From the NCBI RefSeq assembly GCF_927312905.1, contig NZ_CAKMHQ010000029.1:1-64000 (forward strand): a stretch of 64,000 nt of DNA, read 5' to 3'. Source of the stretch: Candidatus Nitrotoga sp. 1052 (GTDB taxonomy: Bacteria; Pseudomonadota; Gammaproteobacteria; Burkholderiales; Gallionellaceae). The notes below the pieces were generated by a model. That model was given only the letters and a program-made list of their open reading frames with translations, did not search any database and was not told the origin of the DNA. Shown here piece by piece: positions 48,437 to 58,214 of the stretch (position 1 is the stretch's first letter; each line of letters starts with the position of its first letter). The position numbers and the translations under genes were made by a program.

Positions 48437-48621
48437 TATTTCACCCAATACAGTAACAGCAGTCCGGACAGCATGGCAGTGAGACCTAAAAAACGGATTT
48501 GTCCATCAGAAAACAGCACCAGTTTGCGAAGCGCATCGCGCCACAAGATAGGGAAAAGAAACGGCATGATACCTTCAATAACCAGCATCAATGCCAACCC
48601 GATAAACCAATAAGTCAGCAT
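48436..48621 (-). CDS. DUF2065 small membrane protein
   Basis: A 61-residue protein with two hydrophobic segments (YWFIGLALMLVIEGIMPFLF and LGLTAMLSGLLLLYWVK) linked by a polar turn. This family is habitually found just after hflC and before hisZ or purA. Function unknown; the link suggests a tie to the HflKC complex in the inner membrane. Its stop overlaps the hisZ start. Confidence 0.88.
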   Translation of the reverse strand: MLTYWFIGLALMLVIEGIMPFLFPILWRDALRKLVLFSDGQIRFLGLTAMLSGLLLLYWVK

Positions 48622-48636
48622 ATTGAAAACCTCTAC

Positions 48637-49515
48637 TTATTTGCCCGCCTTACTGGAACCCTTGAGATACTTAAAGAATGCGGAGCTGGGATCCATCACC
48701 ATGACATCGCTCTTGTTCTTGAAGCTCTGTTTATATGCATCCATGCTGCGATAAAATGCATAAAACTCTGAATTACGCCCAAACGCAGCAGCATAAATCG
48801 CAGATGATTTCGCATCACCATCCCCCTTTATTTTTTGCGCATCACGGTACGCATCGGCGAGTGTTACCTCTCGTTGCCGGTCAGCATCGGCGCGGATCTT
48901 CTCACTCTCGGCATTACCGGTTGCACGTAGCTCATTGGCAACGCGTTTACGCTCGGCATCCATCCGGCGATATACCGATTCACTGATTTCAGTTGGGAAA
49001 TCCACCCGCTTCAGGCGCACATCCAGTACTTGTACGCCGATTTTGCGTGCGTCTAAATCGGCCTTTTGACGCAGAGTATTCATAATTCTGTCGCGTTCGC
49101 CGGACACCACTTCATTAATTGTTCGCTTGCCGAACTCCTCACGCATGATTGAGTTTACCGTCTGCATCAAACGAGTTTTTGCACGGATCTCGTCTCCTCC
49201 CACACTGACGTAGTACTGCTTTACATCGGCGATGCGCCACTTGACGAAGGAATCCACCATCACGTTTTTCTTTTCAGCCGTGATAAAGCGTTCTGGTTCC
49301 ACGCTATCAAAGGTCAAAATGCGTGAGTCGAAATAACGTACATTCTGTATCAGCGGGATTTTGAAATAGAGGCCGGGTGCGGTCTTCACTCCCACCATTT
49401 CACCGAGTTGTAATACGATGACTGTCTGGCGCTGATCTACCACGAACATACTCAGACTGAGCAAGATCAATACTGCGGCTGCACCAATCAAAATATTGAC
49501 AAAATTAGTTTTCAT
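48637..49515 (-). CDS. hflC: HflC, FtsH protease modulator
   Basis: A 292-residue SPFH/band-7 protein with one N-terminal membrane anchor (VNILIGAAAVLILLSLSMFV). The body has VVDQRQTVIVLQLGEMVGVK and SVEPERFITAEKKNVMVDSF, then the long helical KRVANELRATGNAESEKIRA region. With HflK it forms the periplasmic ring that restrains FtsH. It overlaps hflK by four bases. Confidence 0.96.
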   Translation of the reverse strand: MKTNFVNILIGAAAVLILLSLSMFVVDQRQTVIVLQLGEMVGVKTAPGLYFKIPLIQNVRYFDSRILTFDSVEPERFITAEKKNVMVDSFVKWRIADVKQYYVSVGGDEIRAKTRLMQTVNSIMREEFGKRTINEVVSGERDRIMNTLRQKADLDARKIGVQVLDVRLKRVDFPTEISESVYRRMDAERKRVANELRATGNAESEKIRADADRQREVTLADAYRDAQKIKGDGDAKSSAIYAAAFGRNSEFYAFYRSMDAYKQSFKNKSDVMVMDPSSAFFKYLKGSSKAGK

Positions 49516-50717
49516 TGACGTGCCTCCCTGTTGCGGCCGCGTAATTCCTCGCGCGCGCGCGGCATTACTGCCGCAGCTTCATTCATCGGTGCGGACGGAA
49601 CCGCTTGTTGTTCAATATGACCCGCTGCTTGTGTCTCGGGCAAAGGTAGGCCGCTCTGCGCAGTGCTTTGAATCAACTTGTCCAACGGCAGGTACAGCAG
49701 GTTGTTACCACTCTTCTGGTCCACCATCACCTTGCTTGTGCTGGTCAAAACCTGTTGCATCATGTCGATATACATGCGTTCACGAGTTACAACAGGTGCC
49801 TTCTCATATTCCACCAGCACTTGCTGGAAGCGGCTGGCATCACCTTCGGCACTGGCGATCACGCGCTGGCGATAACCTTCTGCCTCCTGCATCAGGCGCG
49901 CCGCAGCACCCTTCGCCCTGGGTATTACATCATTTGCGTAAGCCTGGCCTTCGTTCTTTTGGCGCTCCCTGTCCTGGCCCGCCTTAACCGCATCGTCGAA
50001 TGCGGCCTGCACCTGTTCAGGCGGTTGCGCATTTTGCATGGTGACTTTGCTCAATAGGATCCCGGATTTATAGCGGTCCAAAATATCTTGGGCGAGTTTG
50101 GTTGTAGCCGCAGCCACCTGTTCGCGTCCTTCGTACAGCACGAAGTCCATCTTGTTCTTGCCAACGATTTCACGTATTGAGGTTTCTGCCGCTTGACGTA
50201 CATTCTCATCTGGTGCGCGGTTGTTAAACAAATACTCGCCTGGGTCTTTCAAGAAATACTGAACGGCGAATTGAATATCGATGATGTTTTCATCATCGGT
50301 TAACATTAGCGACTCTTTTAAAATCTTGTTTTTGACGTTTTCACGGTAACCGATTTCCACCGTTCTAACTTGACTGATATTCACGACTTCGACGGACTCA
50401 ATAGGGAATGGCATATGCCAGCGCGGGCCGGGCATAGTGGTCTCGACAAAACTGCCGAAACGTAGCACCACGCCTCGCTGGCTAGCGTCCACGATGTAAA
50501 ATCCGCTGGCGATCCAGATCAGTACGACTACCACAGCAATCAGGCCAATGCTGGCATTGAATTTATTAGAACTGCCGCCACCGCCAGTGTCTCCGGTACC
50601 ACTGCCTTTGTTGCCGAACAGTGCGGAGATTTTTTTATTGATGTCGCGCAACACAGCTTCTATGTCTGGTGGACCGCCGCTGTTTTTTTTGCCCCATTGA
50701 GGGTCATTCAATCCCAT
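49512..50717 (-). CDS. hflK: HflK, FtsH protease modulator
   Basis: A 401-residue SPFH protein, partner of HflC. A glycine-rich cytoplasmic start (MGLNDPQWGKKNSGGPPDIE) precedes the membrane anchor at about residues 58-75 (IGLIAVVVVLIWIASGFYIV). The band-7 domain follows (GSFVETTMPGPRWHMPFPIE, MLTDDENIIDIQFAVQYFLK), then a helical region. Cotranscribed with hflX (20 bp gap) and hflC. Confidence 0.96.
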   Translation of the reverse strand: MGLNDPQWGKKNSGGPPDIEAVLRDINKKISALFGNKGSGTGDTGGGGSSNKFNASIGLIAVVVVLIWIASGFYIVDASQRGVVLRFGSFVETTMPGPRWHMPFPIESVEVVNISQVRTVEIGYRENVKNKILKESLMLTDDENIIDIQFAVQYFLKDPGEYLFNNRAPDENVRQAAETSIREIVGKNKMDFVLYEGREQVAAATTKLAQDILDRYKSGILLSKVTMQNAQPPEQVQAAFDDAVKAGQDRERQKNEGQAYANDVIPRAKGAAARLMQEAEGYRQRVIASAEGDASRFQQVLVEYEKAPVVTRERMYIDMMQQVLTSTSKVMVDQKSGNNLLYLPLDKLIQSTAQSGLPLPETQAAGHIEQQAVPSAPMNEAAAVMPRAREELRGRNREARQ

Positions 50718-50737
50718 AACTCATCCTATTTAATCAA

Positions 50738-51856
50738 TTATTTAGTTTCAGGGATATCCCATTGTGTCCGTGTATTACATACTTCCGCCAGCGCCGCACG
50801 CAATTCATCTATCCCCGCGCCAGTTTTAGCGCTCAAATAAATGCGCGCAATTCTAGCATAATCGTCACGTTGCACGCCTGCGGGTAAATCCTGCAAATCA
50901 ATCTTATTGAATATCAAAATTTGCGGGATATGCTGTGCGCCAATTTCCAGCAATACTTTATTAACTTCAGCTATCTGGTCAAACCGTTCCGAGCTGTTGG
51001 CATCCACTACATGCAGCAACAAATCTGCCTGCGCCGTTTCTTCTAATGTGCTGCGAAAGGCCGCAATTAAACTATGCGGCAGATGACGAATGAAGCCTAC
51101 CGTATCCGACAATACCACCTGACCCGATCCCTCGATATATACGCGCCGAGCAGTTGTGTCGAGCGTGGCAAACAACTGATCTGCAACATATGCATTCGCG
51201 TGGGTCAATTTATTAAATAAAGTAGACTTGCCCGCGTTAGTGTAGCCAACGATAGACACCGATAACACATCTGAGCGGGTGCGTGACCGGCGTAGCACTT
51301 GGCGATGGCGATGCAGCTTATCTAGGCGTTCCTTCAATAAAACTACACGTTTATCCAGTTTGCGTCTATCCAGCTCCAACTGAGTTTCGCCTGGTCCGCG
51401 AGCACCGACAGCATATTTTTGCTGGCCCATGTCGGTATTCATTCCGACCAAACGTGTGGAAAGATATTTAAGCTGTGCCAGTTCCACCTGTACCTTACCT
51501 TCATGGCTTTGAGCGCGCAGGGCGAAGATATCCAGGATCAGCATGGTGCGGTCAATGACACGTGCCTTAATTCTAGCGGTAAGATTGCGCATTTGCGCAG
51601 GGGACAGGTCGTGGTTAAAAATAACCAGCGGAACGTCGTTCTGCTCCACGATGGCGGCTATTTCATCCACCTTACCGCTACCCGCAAATAACGACGCATC
51701 AGGACGATGCCGCCGTCCTTCCACTAATGCGACGCAACGCACACCCGCACTTTCTGCCAGCAGGCGCAATTCTTCCAGGCTTTCTGCATAATCTGGCGCA
51801 CCAAAATCCAAGCTGACTAATACTGCCGTGTTAACTACCGCAGTGCTTTTGTGCAT
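50738..51856 (-). CDS. hflX: GTPase HflX
   Basis: A 372-residue OBG-family GTPase that splits stalled 70S ribosomes. The N-terminal domain contains GSGKVDEIAAIVEQ and FNHDLSPAQMRNL. The linker carries QKYAVGARGPGETQLELDRR. G1 is VGYTNAGKSTLFNKLTHA, G3 DTVGFIRHLPH and G4 NKIDL. The C-terminal tail is short. Its start shares bases with the hfq stop (TAATG). Confidence 0.96.
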   Translation of the reverse strand: MHKSTAVVNTAVLVSLDFGAPDYAESLEELRLLAESAGVRCVALVEGRRHRPDASLFAGSGKVDEIAAIVEQNDVPLVIFNHDLSPAQMRNLTARIKARVIDRTMLILDIFALRAQSHEGKVQVELAQLKYLSTRLVGMNTDMGQQKYAVGARGPGETQLELDRRKLDKRVVLLKERLDKLHRHRQVLRRSRTRSDVLSVSIVGYTNAGKSTLFNKLTHANAYVADQLFATLDTTARRVYIEGSGQVVLSDTVGFIRHLPHSLIAAFRSTLEETAQADLLLHVVDANSSERFDQIAEVNKVLLEIGAQHIPQILIFNKIDLQDLPAGVQRDDYARIARIYLSAKTGAGIDELRAALAEVCNTRTQWDIPETK

Positions 51857-52086
51857 TACTCAGCGTCTAATGGAATGGTTATGGCGCGTACGGGAACAAT
51901 GGTGGAAATGGCGTGCTTGTAAACCATTTGCGTGATTGTGTTCTTCAGCAGTACTACATACTGGTCGAATGATTCGACATGACCTTGCAACTTGATGCCA
52001 TTTACCAGATAAATGGCGACCTGCACATGCTCCTTGCGTAGTGCATTCAGGAACGGGTCTTGTAATTGTTGCCCTTTTGTACTCAT
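51856..52086 (-). CDS. hfq: RNA chaperone Hfq
   Basis: A 76-residue Sm-like protein that pairs small RNAs with mRNAs. Sm1 is [20 protein letters not shown], Sm2 is [10 protein letters not shown], and the N-terminal [20 protein letters not shown] holds the poly-U binding Gln and Phe. A short C-terminal tail ([11 protein letters not shown]) is typical of betaproteobacteria. First gene of the hfq-hflX-hflK-hflC run. The 212 bp up to the PII gene hold its promoter, which I could not pinpoint. Confidence 0.97.
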   Translation of the reverse strand: MSTKGQQLQDPFLNALRKEHVQVAIYLVNGIKLQGHVESFDQYVVLLKNTITQMVYKHAISTIVPVRAITIPLDAE

Positions 52087-52298
52087 TGGTTTTGCTCTTA
52101 TTGGTTATGGCGGGCAACTACTTTACTGGATTTCTCGACTATTCGGAAGAGTGCATGGCTTGTATTTGCTTGTAAATTTCAAAAGATCCAAAATTATCTA
52201 ACACGTTACCGCATTCAGATCAGAGGTTTCCACCCTTCATCGAGAATTCGTCCGATTTGAGATTTTTAATGTGTTCGCGAAGACAGCAAATAATAATC

Positions 52299-54282
<1,984 letters not shown>

Positions 54283-54292
54283 ATTGAGTTCA

Positions 54293-54486
54293 GAGTTCAA
54301 GTAGGTAATGGATGGGTATCATACCAACGTTTGTTAAAGGCAATAGCGTGGGCAAGCATTCATTGTCTTGAATAAAACTGTACTTCCTGTTTCAATCTGC
54401 CTGTAAATTTAAAATGATTACGGACAAGTATGATTCATGTACCAGAAAGAATCGGCATAATCGGCGGCAGCGGGATTTATGACATT
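54293..54486. repeat. 194 bp direct repeat, left copy
   Basis: Matches 55975-56168 with about 13 mismatches by eye. It spans the whole nadE-mtnP intergenic region and the first 19 codons of mtnP. The left copy is attached to nadE and the right copy to the intact mtnP. The 1.5 kb between them is the insert. This is the pattern left by integration through homologous recombination (or tandem duplication around an insert), followed by some drift. Confidence 0.9.
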
Positions 54487-54507
54487 AATAAAGGGGTCAA
54501 GCCTTGA
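54430..54507 (+). pseudogene. Truncated mtnP 5' fragment
   Basis: ATG 54430 starts MIHVPERIGIIGGSGIYDI, the same as intact MtnP apart from conservative changes. It then runs into the inserted hairpin element (NKGVKP) and stops. Only 19 of about 295 codons remain. It is in the left copy of the 194 bp repeat and shows that mtnP once adjoined nadE directly. Confidence 0.9.
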
Positions 54508-54550
54508 CATCACGCATCCGGCCTAACGTTGTGTCAAGACTTGACCTCTT
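54491..54550. repeat. 60 bp hairpin element, left copy
   Basis: Arms AAGGGGTCAAGCCTTGACA and TGTCAAGACTTGACCTCTT pair with two mismatches around a 22-base loop containing CGGCCTAACGTTG. The same element, inverted and about 88 percent identical, lies at 55817-55876, so the two copies bracket the inserted genes. It begins four bases after the left 194 bp repeat. The next 87 bp up to the lipoprotein gene hold only short repeats and a GTTAGCC resembling an attC core. Confidence 0.8.
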
Positions 54551-54637
54551 GATTTCTACACCTCGAAGGTGCTTTTATCGGCATTTTTTAGGGTGTCTAT
54601 TTTACGTTAGCCGCCCTTAGATCGAAGCGATCAATCC

Positions 54638-55453
54638 ATGCGTTATTTGAAGATCATCGTTATTCTATTATCGGTAAGCCTCATCGGTGGATGCAGCAAT
54701 CTGAAACTCTTGGCACCAGAGAGTTTTGGTTTGTCGCCGATTACCCATAACATCTATGTAGAAGATGGTGCGGATGAAGGAACGAAAGCCAAGCTTCGGG
54801 GGGCCATAGAAGAGGCTGAAAGTGCAATACGCGCTACTTATGGTGACGTGAAGTCGCGGCCCAGTGTTTATGCTTGTATCAGTGAAGATTGCTACAAGTC
54901 ATTCGGAGGAATGGGGTCGCGAGCAAAGGTTTACGGAGACCGCATTCTGCTTTCACCGCGTGGCCTGAACTGGCATTTTCTCGCTCACGAGTGGTCTCAC
55001 GCAGAAATGAGCACCCGTCTTACCTTCACCGCGTGGTGGCGTATGCCACAATGGTTTGATGAAGGCGTGGCAGTTGCAATCAGCGAGGCACCAGAGCACT
55101 CTGAAAGTCACTGGCAATTCCTGGTGGTGGCCAATATTCCTCGCCCAACGCGCGAAGAATTGCATACCTTCAAGTCATTGAGGCAATGGCTTGACGCAGT
55201 TCACCGATATGGCGAGGACAAAAATATTGAACGCAAAGCTAAGGGTGAACCTGAAATTAGACCGGTCTATGCAACGGCGGGACATGAGCTACGGCCTTGG
55301 CTCGCGAAAGTTGGTAGCCATGGGCTTCTTGCTTTCATAGCGCGGCTGAATGGCGGAGAGGAATTTGAGTCAGCTTACCAGACGGCCAACATTGCGGTCG
55401 AGAGGGACACTCCGCAAGCGGCGTTACCGCTCGCTACGCGCCCCTCACCTTAA
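54638..55453 (+). CDS. Zinc-peptidase-like lipoprotein, gene-cassette ORF
   Basis: A 271-residue predicted lipoprotein: signal peptide with lipobox LIGGC (Cys19). A gluzincin-type motif HEWSH sits at residues 117-121 (preceded by LNWHFLA), and QWFDEGVAVAI supplies a possible third zinc ligand at Glu142. No further family could be recognised. It should act at the periplasmic face of a membrane. The last 23 or so residues (TANIAVERDTPQAALPLATR and on) are encoded within an attC-like site, a normal feature of integron cassettes. It is separated from a cupin gene by that site. Both are foreign to the surrounding housekeeping block. Confidence 0.7.
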   Translation: MRYLKIIVILLSVSLIGGCSNLKLLAPESFGLSPITHNIYVEDGADEGTKAKLRGAIEEAESAIRATYGDVKSRPSVYACISEDCYKSFGGMGSRAKVYGDRILLSPRGLNWHFLAHEWSHAEMSTRLTFTAWWRMPQWFDEGVAVAISEAPEHSESHWQFLVVANIPRPTREELHTFKSLRQWLDAVHRYGEDKNIERKAKGEPEIRPVYATAGHELRPWLAKVGSHGLLAFIARLNGGEEFESAYQTANIAVERDTPQAALPLATRPSP

Positions 55454-55461
55454 CGTTGGGC
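55384..55461. other. Integron attC-like recombination site 1
   Basis: Ends in GTTGGGC (R', consensus GTTRRRY) at 55455-55461, with a matching GGCCAAC (R'', one base off GCCCAAC) at 55384-55390. Between them the arms GGTCGAGAGGGAC and GCGCCCCTCACC pair with one unpaired base, around an inner hairpin AGCGG/CCGCT. Size (78 bp), bulged stem and core boxes all fit attC sites of gene cassettes. It overlaps the end of the lipoprotein gene, and the next gene starts 17 bases later. Confidence 0.72.
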
Positions 55462-55477
55462 CTCAAAGGAGTGAGCA

Positions 55478-55792
55478 GTGGAAACATTCAGAGTAGTGTT
55501 TGATTCCCTAGAGTGGCAAGAGGCAATGCCGGGTGCTCGCTTCAAAATATTTAGTGACGGAAAGAAGCAGATGCGATTGCTCGAATTCACTTCCGAATTC
55601 GTTGAGCCGAACTGGTGCGAAAAAGGGCACGTTGGTTTTGTTCTTAATGGCGAATTGGAAATTGATTTCGATGGAAAAATTATTAATTACATCCAAGGTT
55701 CTGGTATCTTCATTCCAACGGGCACTCTCACAAAACATAAAGCTCGCTCTATTACACCAAGTGTCCAGCTATTTTTAGTTGAAGATGTATAA
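55478..55792 (+). CDS. Cupin-fold small protein, gene-cassette ORF
   Basis: A 104-residue single cupin domain: MRLLEFTSEFVEPNWCEKGH then VGFVLNGELEIDFDGKIINY (cupin box 1 region) and GSGIFIPTGTLTKHKA (box 2 with a metal-ligand His). No signal peptide, so cytoplasmic. GTG start at 55478 with AAAGGA seven bases upstream. It begins just after attC-like site 1 and ends 10 bases before a second such site, the layout of a one-gene integron cassette. Substrate unknown. Confidence 0.72.
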   Translation: METFRVVFDSLEWQEAMPGARFKIFSDGKKQMRLLEFTSEFVEPNWCEKGHVGFVLNGELEIDFDGKIINYIQGSGIFIPTGTLTKHKARSITPSVQLFLVEDV

Positions 55793-55802
55793 GTTATTTG
55801 AA

Positions 55803-55891
55803 GCCCAACGAGCATCAAGGGGGCCAGTCTTGACACAACGTTAGGCCGAATGCGTGATGTCAAGACTGGCCCCCTTGATTTCATGTTGGGC
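55803..55891. other. Integron attC-like site 2 with an embedded hairpin
   Basis: GCCCAAC (55803-55809) and GTTGGGC (55885-55891) are perfect R''/R' core boxes, extended to a 10 bp match GAAGCCCAAC/GTTGGGCTTC. Inside, 22 bp arms at 55814-55835 and 55858-55879 pair perfectly; these contain the 60 bp hairpin element. So either the element sits inside an attC or it is itself an unusually long-stemmed attC. From 55892 to 55974 there is only unassigned sequence. Confidence 0.65.
55817..55876. repeat. 60 bp hairpin element, right copy (inverted)
   Basis: Inverted counterpart of 54491-54550 with about seven differences. The arms AAGGGGGCCAGTCTTGACA and TGTCAAGACTGGCCCCCTT pair perfectly. Compensating changes between the two copies keep both hairpins intact, suggesting the folded form matters. 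Confidence 0.8.
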
Positions 55892-55974
55892 TTCGCAAGC
55901 TCAGCGCCAACCTACCGGGTGAAAAATGCTTGACTTTAAAGACGGTATCTACGTTAGCCCAGGCTACGCTTCCC

Positions 55975-56168
55975 GAGTTCAAGTCGGTAATGGATAAGTA
56001 TCATACCAACGTTTGTTAAAGGCAATAGCGTGGGTAAGCATTCATTGTCTTGAATAAAACTGTACTTCCTGTTTCAATCTGCTTGTAAATTTAAAATGAT
56101 TACGGATAACCATGATCCATGTTCCAGACAGAATCGGCATAATCGGCGGCAGCGGGGTTTACGACATT
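55975..56168. repeat. 194 bp direct repeat, right copy
   Basis: Partner of 54293-54486. It begins abruptly at GAGTTCAAG, which in the left copy is the end of nadE's leader, and ends at codon 19 of intact mtnP. It supplies mtnP with its native upstream region, so expression of mtnP need not have been lost. Confidence 0.9.
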
Positions 56169-56999
56169 GCCGGGTTGACCAACAAGCGCTGGGAAAAGGT
56201 CGCTTCGCCGTTTGGAGAGCCATCCAGCGAGTTATTATTCGGTGAACTGGACGGCCACAATATTGTGTTTTTGCCCCGTCATGGTCGCGGACACAAAATT
56301 CCTCCGACCGAAATTAATTTTCACGCCAATATCGACGCGCTGAAGCGGGTAGGGGTGACCGATGTCATTTCAGTTAGTGCCGTTGGTTCCTTGCGCGAGG
56401 ACTTGCCGCCGGGCACGTTCGTGATTGTTGATCAGTTTATCGACCGTACTTTTGCGCGCAATAAGTCTTTTTTTGGCGCGGGATTGGTGGCGCATGTCTC
56501 TATGGCTTACCCTGTTTGCAAAAGGCTAGGCGATCATATTGAGATGGCCGCGAGAGAGGCAAATATCCCTATCGTTCGTGGCGGTACATATCTGGTTATG
56601 GAAGGGCCGCAGTTTTCCAGTCTGGCTGAATCGAATCTCTATCGTGCCTGGGGGTGCGATGTAATTGGCATGACCAACATGCCAGAGGCCAAGCTCGCTC
56701 GTGAGGCAGAGTTGTGTTATGCCACCGTGGCGATGGTGACGGACTATGATTGTTGGCATCCCGACCATGAACATGTCACGGTAGGGCAGATCATCAAGAT
56801 GCTCACCGCAAATGCGGATAAGGCGAAAACGCTGGTAACGCACGTCATTCCGAAAGTGCGCACTGATGCTCTGGCCGATGCCTGTAGCTGTCGCTCGACA
56901 TTGGAATTCGCGCTCATTACTGCGCCAGAAGCGCGTGATGCAGCCATGATTGAAAAGCTGGATGCGATTGCGGGCAGGGTGTTGAAGGGTAAGTCATGA
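56112..56999 (+). CDS. mtnP: S-methyl-5'-thioadenosine phosphorylase
   Basis: Cleaves methylthioadenosine to adenine and 5-methylthioribose 1-phosphate. 295 residues of the type II purine-nucleoside-phosphorylase fold: IGIIGGSGVYDIAGL, FLPRHGRGHKIPPTEINFHA (phosphate/ribose site), YLVMEGPQFSSLAESNLYRA and GMTNMPEAKLAREAELCYAT with MVTDYDCWH, the adenine-preferring pattern. A methylthioinosine preference is less likely. The stop overlaps the aldolase gene by four bases. First gene of a salvage operon with apt and mtnA. Confidence 0.92.
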   Translation: MIHVPDRIGIIGGSGVYDIAGLTNKRWEKVASPFGEPSSELLFGELDGHNIVFLPRHGRGHKIPPTEINFHANIDALKRVGVTDVISVSAVGSLREDLPPGTFVIVDQFIDRTFARNKSFFGAGLVAHVSMAYPVCKRLGDHIEMAAREANIPIVRGGTYLVMEGPQFSSLAESNLYRAWGCDVIGMTNMPEAKLAREAELCYATVAMVTDYDCWHPDHEHVTVGQIIKMLTANADKAKTLVTHVIPKVRTDALADACSCRSTLEFALITAPEARDAAMIEKLDAIAGRVLKGKS

Positions 57000-57643
57000 T
57001 GCCATCTGGTGAAGATAGCCTGCGCCTACAGTTACTGGATGTGTCCCAGCGTTTGCTCGATCAGGGTTTGAACCGCGGTACTTCCGGCAATGCTGCCGTG
57101 CGTTGCGGTGATGGCATGTTGATTACACCGTCTGCGATGGCGGTGGCGGATATGATGCCCGCAGACATGGTACGCATGGATTTGAATGGCAATGCCCTGT
57201 GCGGTGGCAAACCCACCAGCGAGTGGCGCTTCCATCGTGACATTCTAGCCAACCGTCCCGACGTGAACGCTGTCATTCACACTCATTCAGCGTTTGCCAC
57301 CACGTTGGCCTGTTTGCGCAAGGATGTTCCAGCCGTGCATTACATGATTGCGGCGGCGGGAGGCAATATGATCCGTTGCGCACCCTATGCATTGTTTGGC
57401 GAACAGACGCTTTCAGACTATGCATTGTCCGCGCTGGAGGGCCGAAAAGCTTGCCTGCTGGCTAACCACGGCATGATTGCGTTGGGTTCGGATTTAGCCG
57501 ATGCATTGATGGTAGCCATTGAGGTCGAGTTTTTGTGCGAGTTGTACTGGCGCGCTTTGCAGGCAGGTGAACCGCATATTCTTACGCCGCAACAAATGCA
57601 CGACGTGCAAGAAAAATTCGTAGATTACAAAAAACGCACCTAA
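56996..57643 (+). CDS. Class II aldolase/adducin family protein (methylthioribulose-phosphate processing)
   Basis: A 215-residue FucA-like class II aldolase. Zinc ligands His95 and His97 (AVIHTHSAF) and His158 (LLANHGMIA), with catalytic Glu76 (TSEWRFHRDI) and the phosphate loop GTSGNAAVR. Lying between mtnP and apt-mtnA, it most likely acts on 5-methylthioribulose 1-phosphate. Two outcomes are possible: aldol cleavage to dihydroxyacetone phosphate and methylthioacetaldehyde (the DHAP shunt Ald2), or dehydration as MtnB. No mtnC, mtnD or mtnE neighbours it, which favours the aldolase route; that is inference. Confidence 0.8.
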   Translation: MMPSGEDSLRLQLLDVSQRLLDQGLNRGTSGNAAVRCGDGMLITPSAMAVADMMPADMVRMDLNGNALCGGKPTSEWRFHRDILANRPDVNAVIHTHSAFATTLACLRKDVPAVHYMIAAAGGNMIRCAPYALFGEQTLSDYALSALEGRKACLLANHGMIALGSDLADALMVAIEVEFLCELYWRALQAGEPHILTPQQMHDVQEKFVDYKKRT

Positions 57644-57658
57644 CAAACCTGAAGATAT

Positions 57659-58186
57659 ATGACTATCAAATCTCTTATTCGCACCATTACGCACTACCCC
57701 AAGCCGAATATCATGTTCCGCGATATCAGTTCCCTCCTTAAGGATCCGATAGGCTTCAGGATCACCATAAACGAGTTGGTACGTCGCTATGCCGATATGG
57801 AAATCGACAAGGTGATAGGTATCGAAGCGCGTGGTTTTATAGTAGGAGCGCCGCTGGCTTATGCCTTGGGTAAAGGTTTCGTGCCGATTCGTAAAAAAGG
57901 CAAGTTGCCTGCAGAAACTATAGGGCACGACTATGAACTGGAATATGGTACTGACCGTATCGAAATTCATGCCGATGCGATTACTCCGGGTGAAAGGATA
58001 TTGCTTGTGGATGATCTAATTGCTACCGGCGGTACGGCGGAGGCGGCAACCAGACTGATCGAGAAGATTGGCGGCAAAATTGTTGAATGCTGTTTTGTCA
58101 TCGATCTACCGGATATCGGCGGACGTAAGCGCTTGGAGAAAAAAGGCTACAGTGTGTTTGCGCTGTGCGAATTTGAGGGTGACTGA
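57659..58186 (+). CDS. apt: Adenine phosphoribosyltransferase
   Basis: Returns adenine, released by MtnP, to AMP using PRPP. 175 residues with [20 protein letters not shown] (family N-terminus), [20 protein letters not shown], the PRPP loop [18 protein letters not shown] and [13 protein letters not shown]. It follows the aldolase gene by 15 bp. Its place in the operon is functionally sensible. Confidence 0.96.
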   Translation: MTIKSLIRTITHYPKPNIMFRDISSLLKDPIGFRITINELVRRYADMEIDKVIGIEARGFIVGAPLAYALGKGFVPIRKKGKLPAETIGHDYELEYGTDRIEIHADAITPGERILLVDDLIATGGTAEAATRLIEKIGGKIVECCFVIDLPDIGGRKRLEKKGYSVFALCEFEGD

Positions 58187-58214
58187 ACGCCTGATCAATC
58201 GTTTTTGAGGCGTC

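Noticed and set aside
54590-54640. A third attC-like core (GTTAGCC) before the lipoprotein gene
   Set aside because: The box has a mismatch to GTTRRRY and no paired partner or stem was found, so it was left as a note only.
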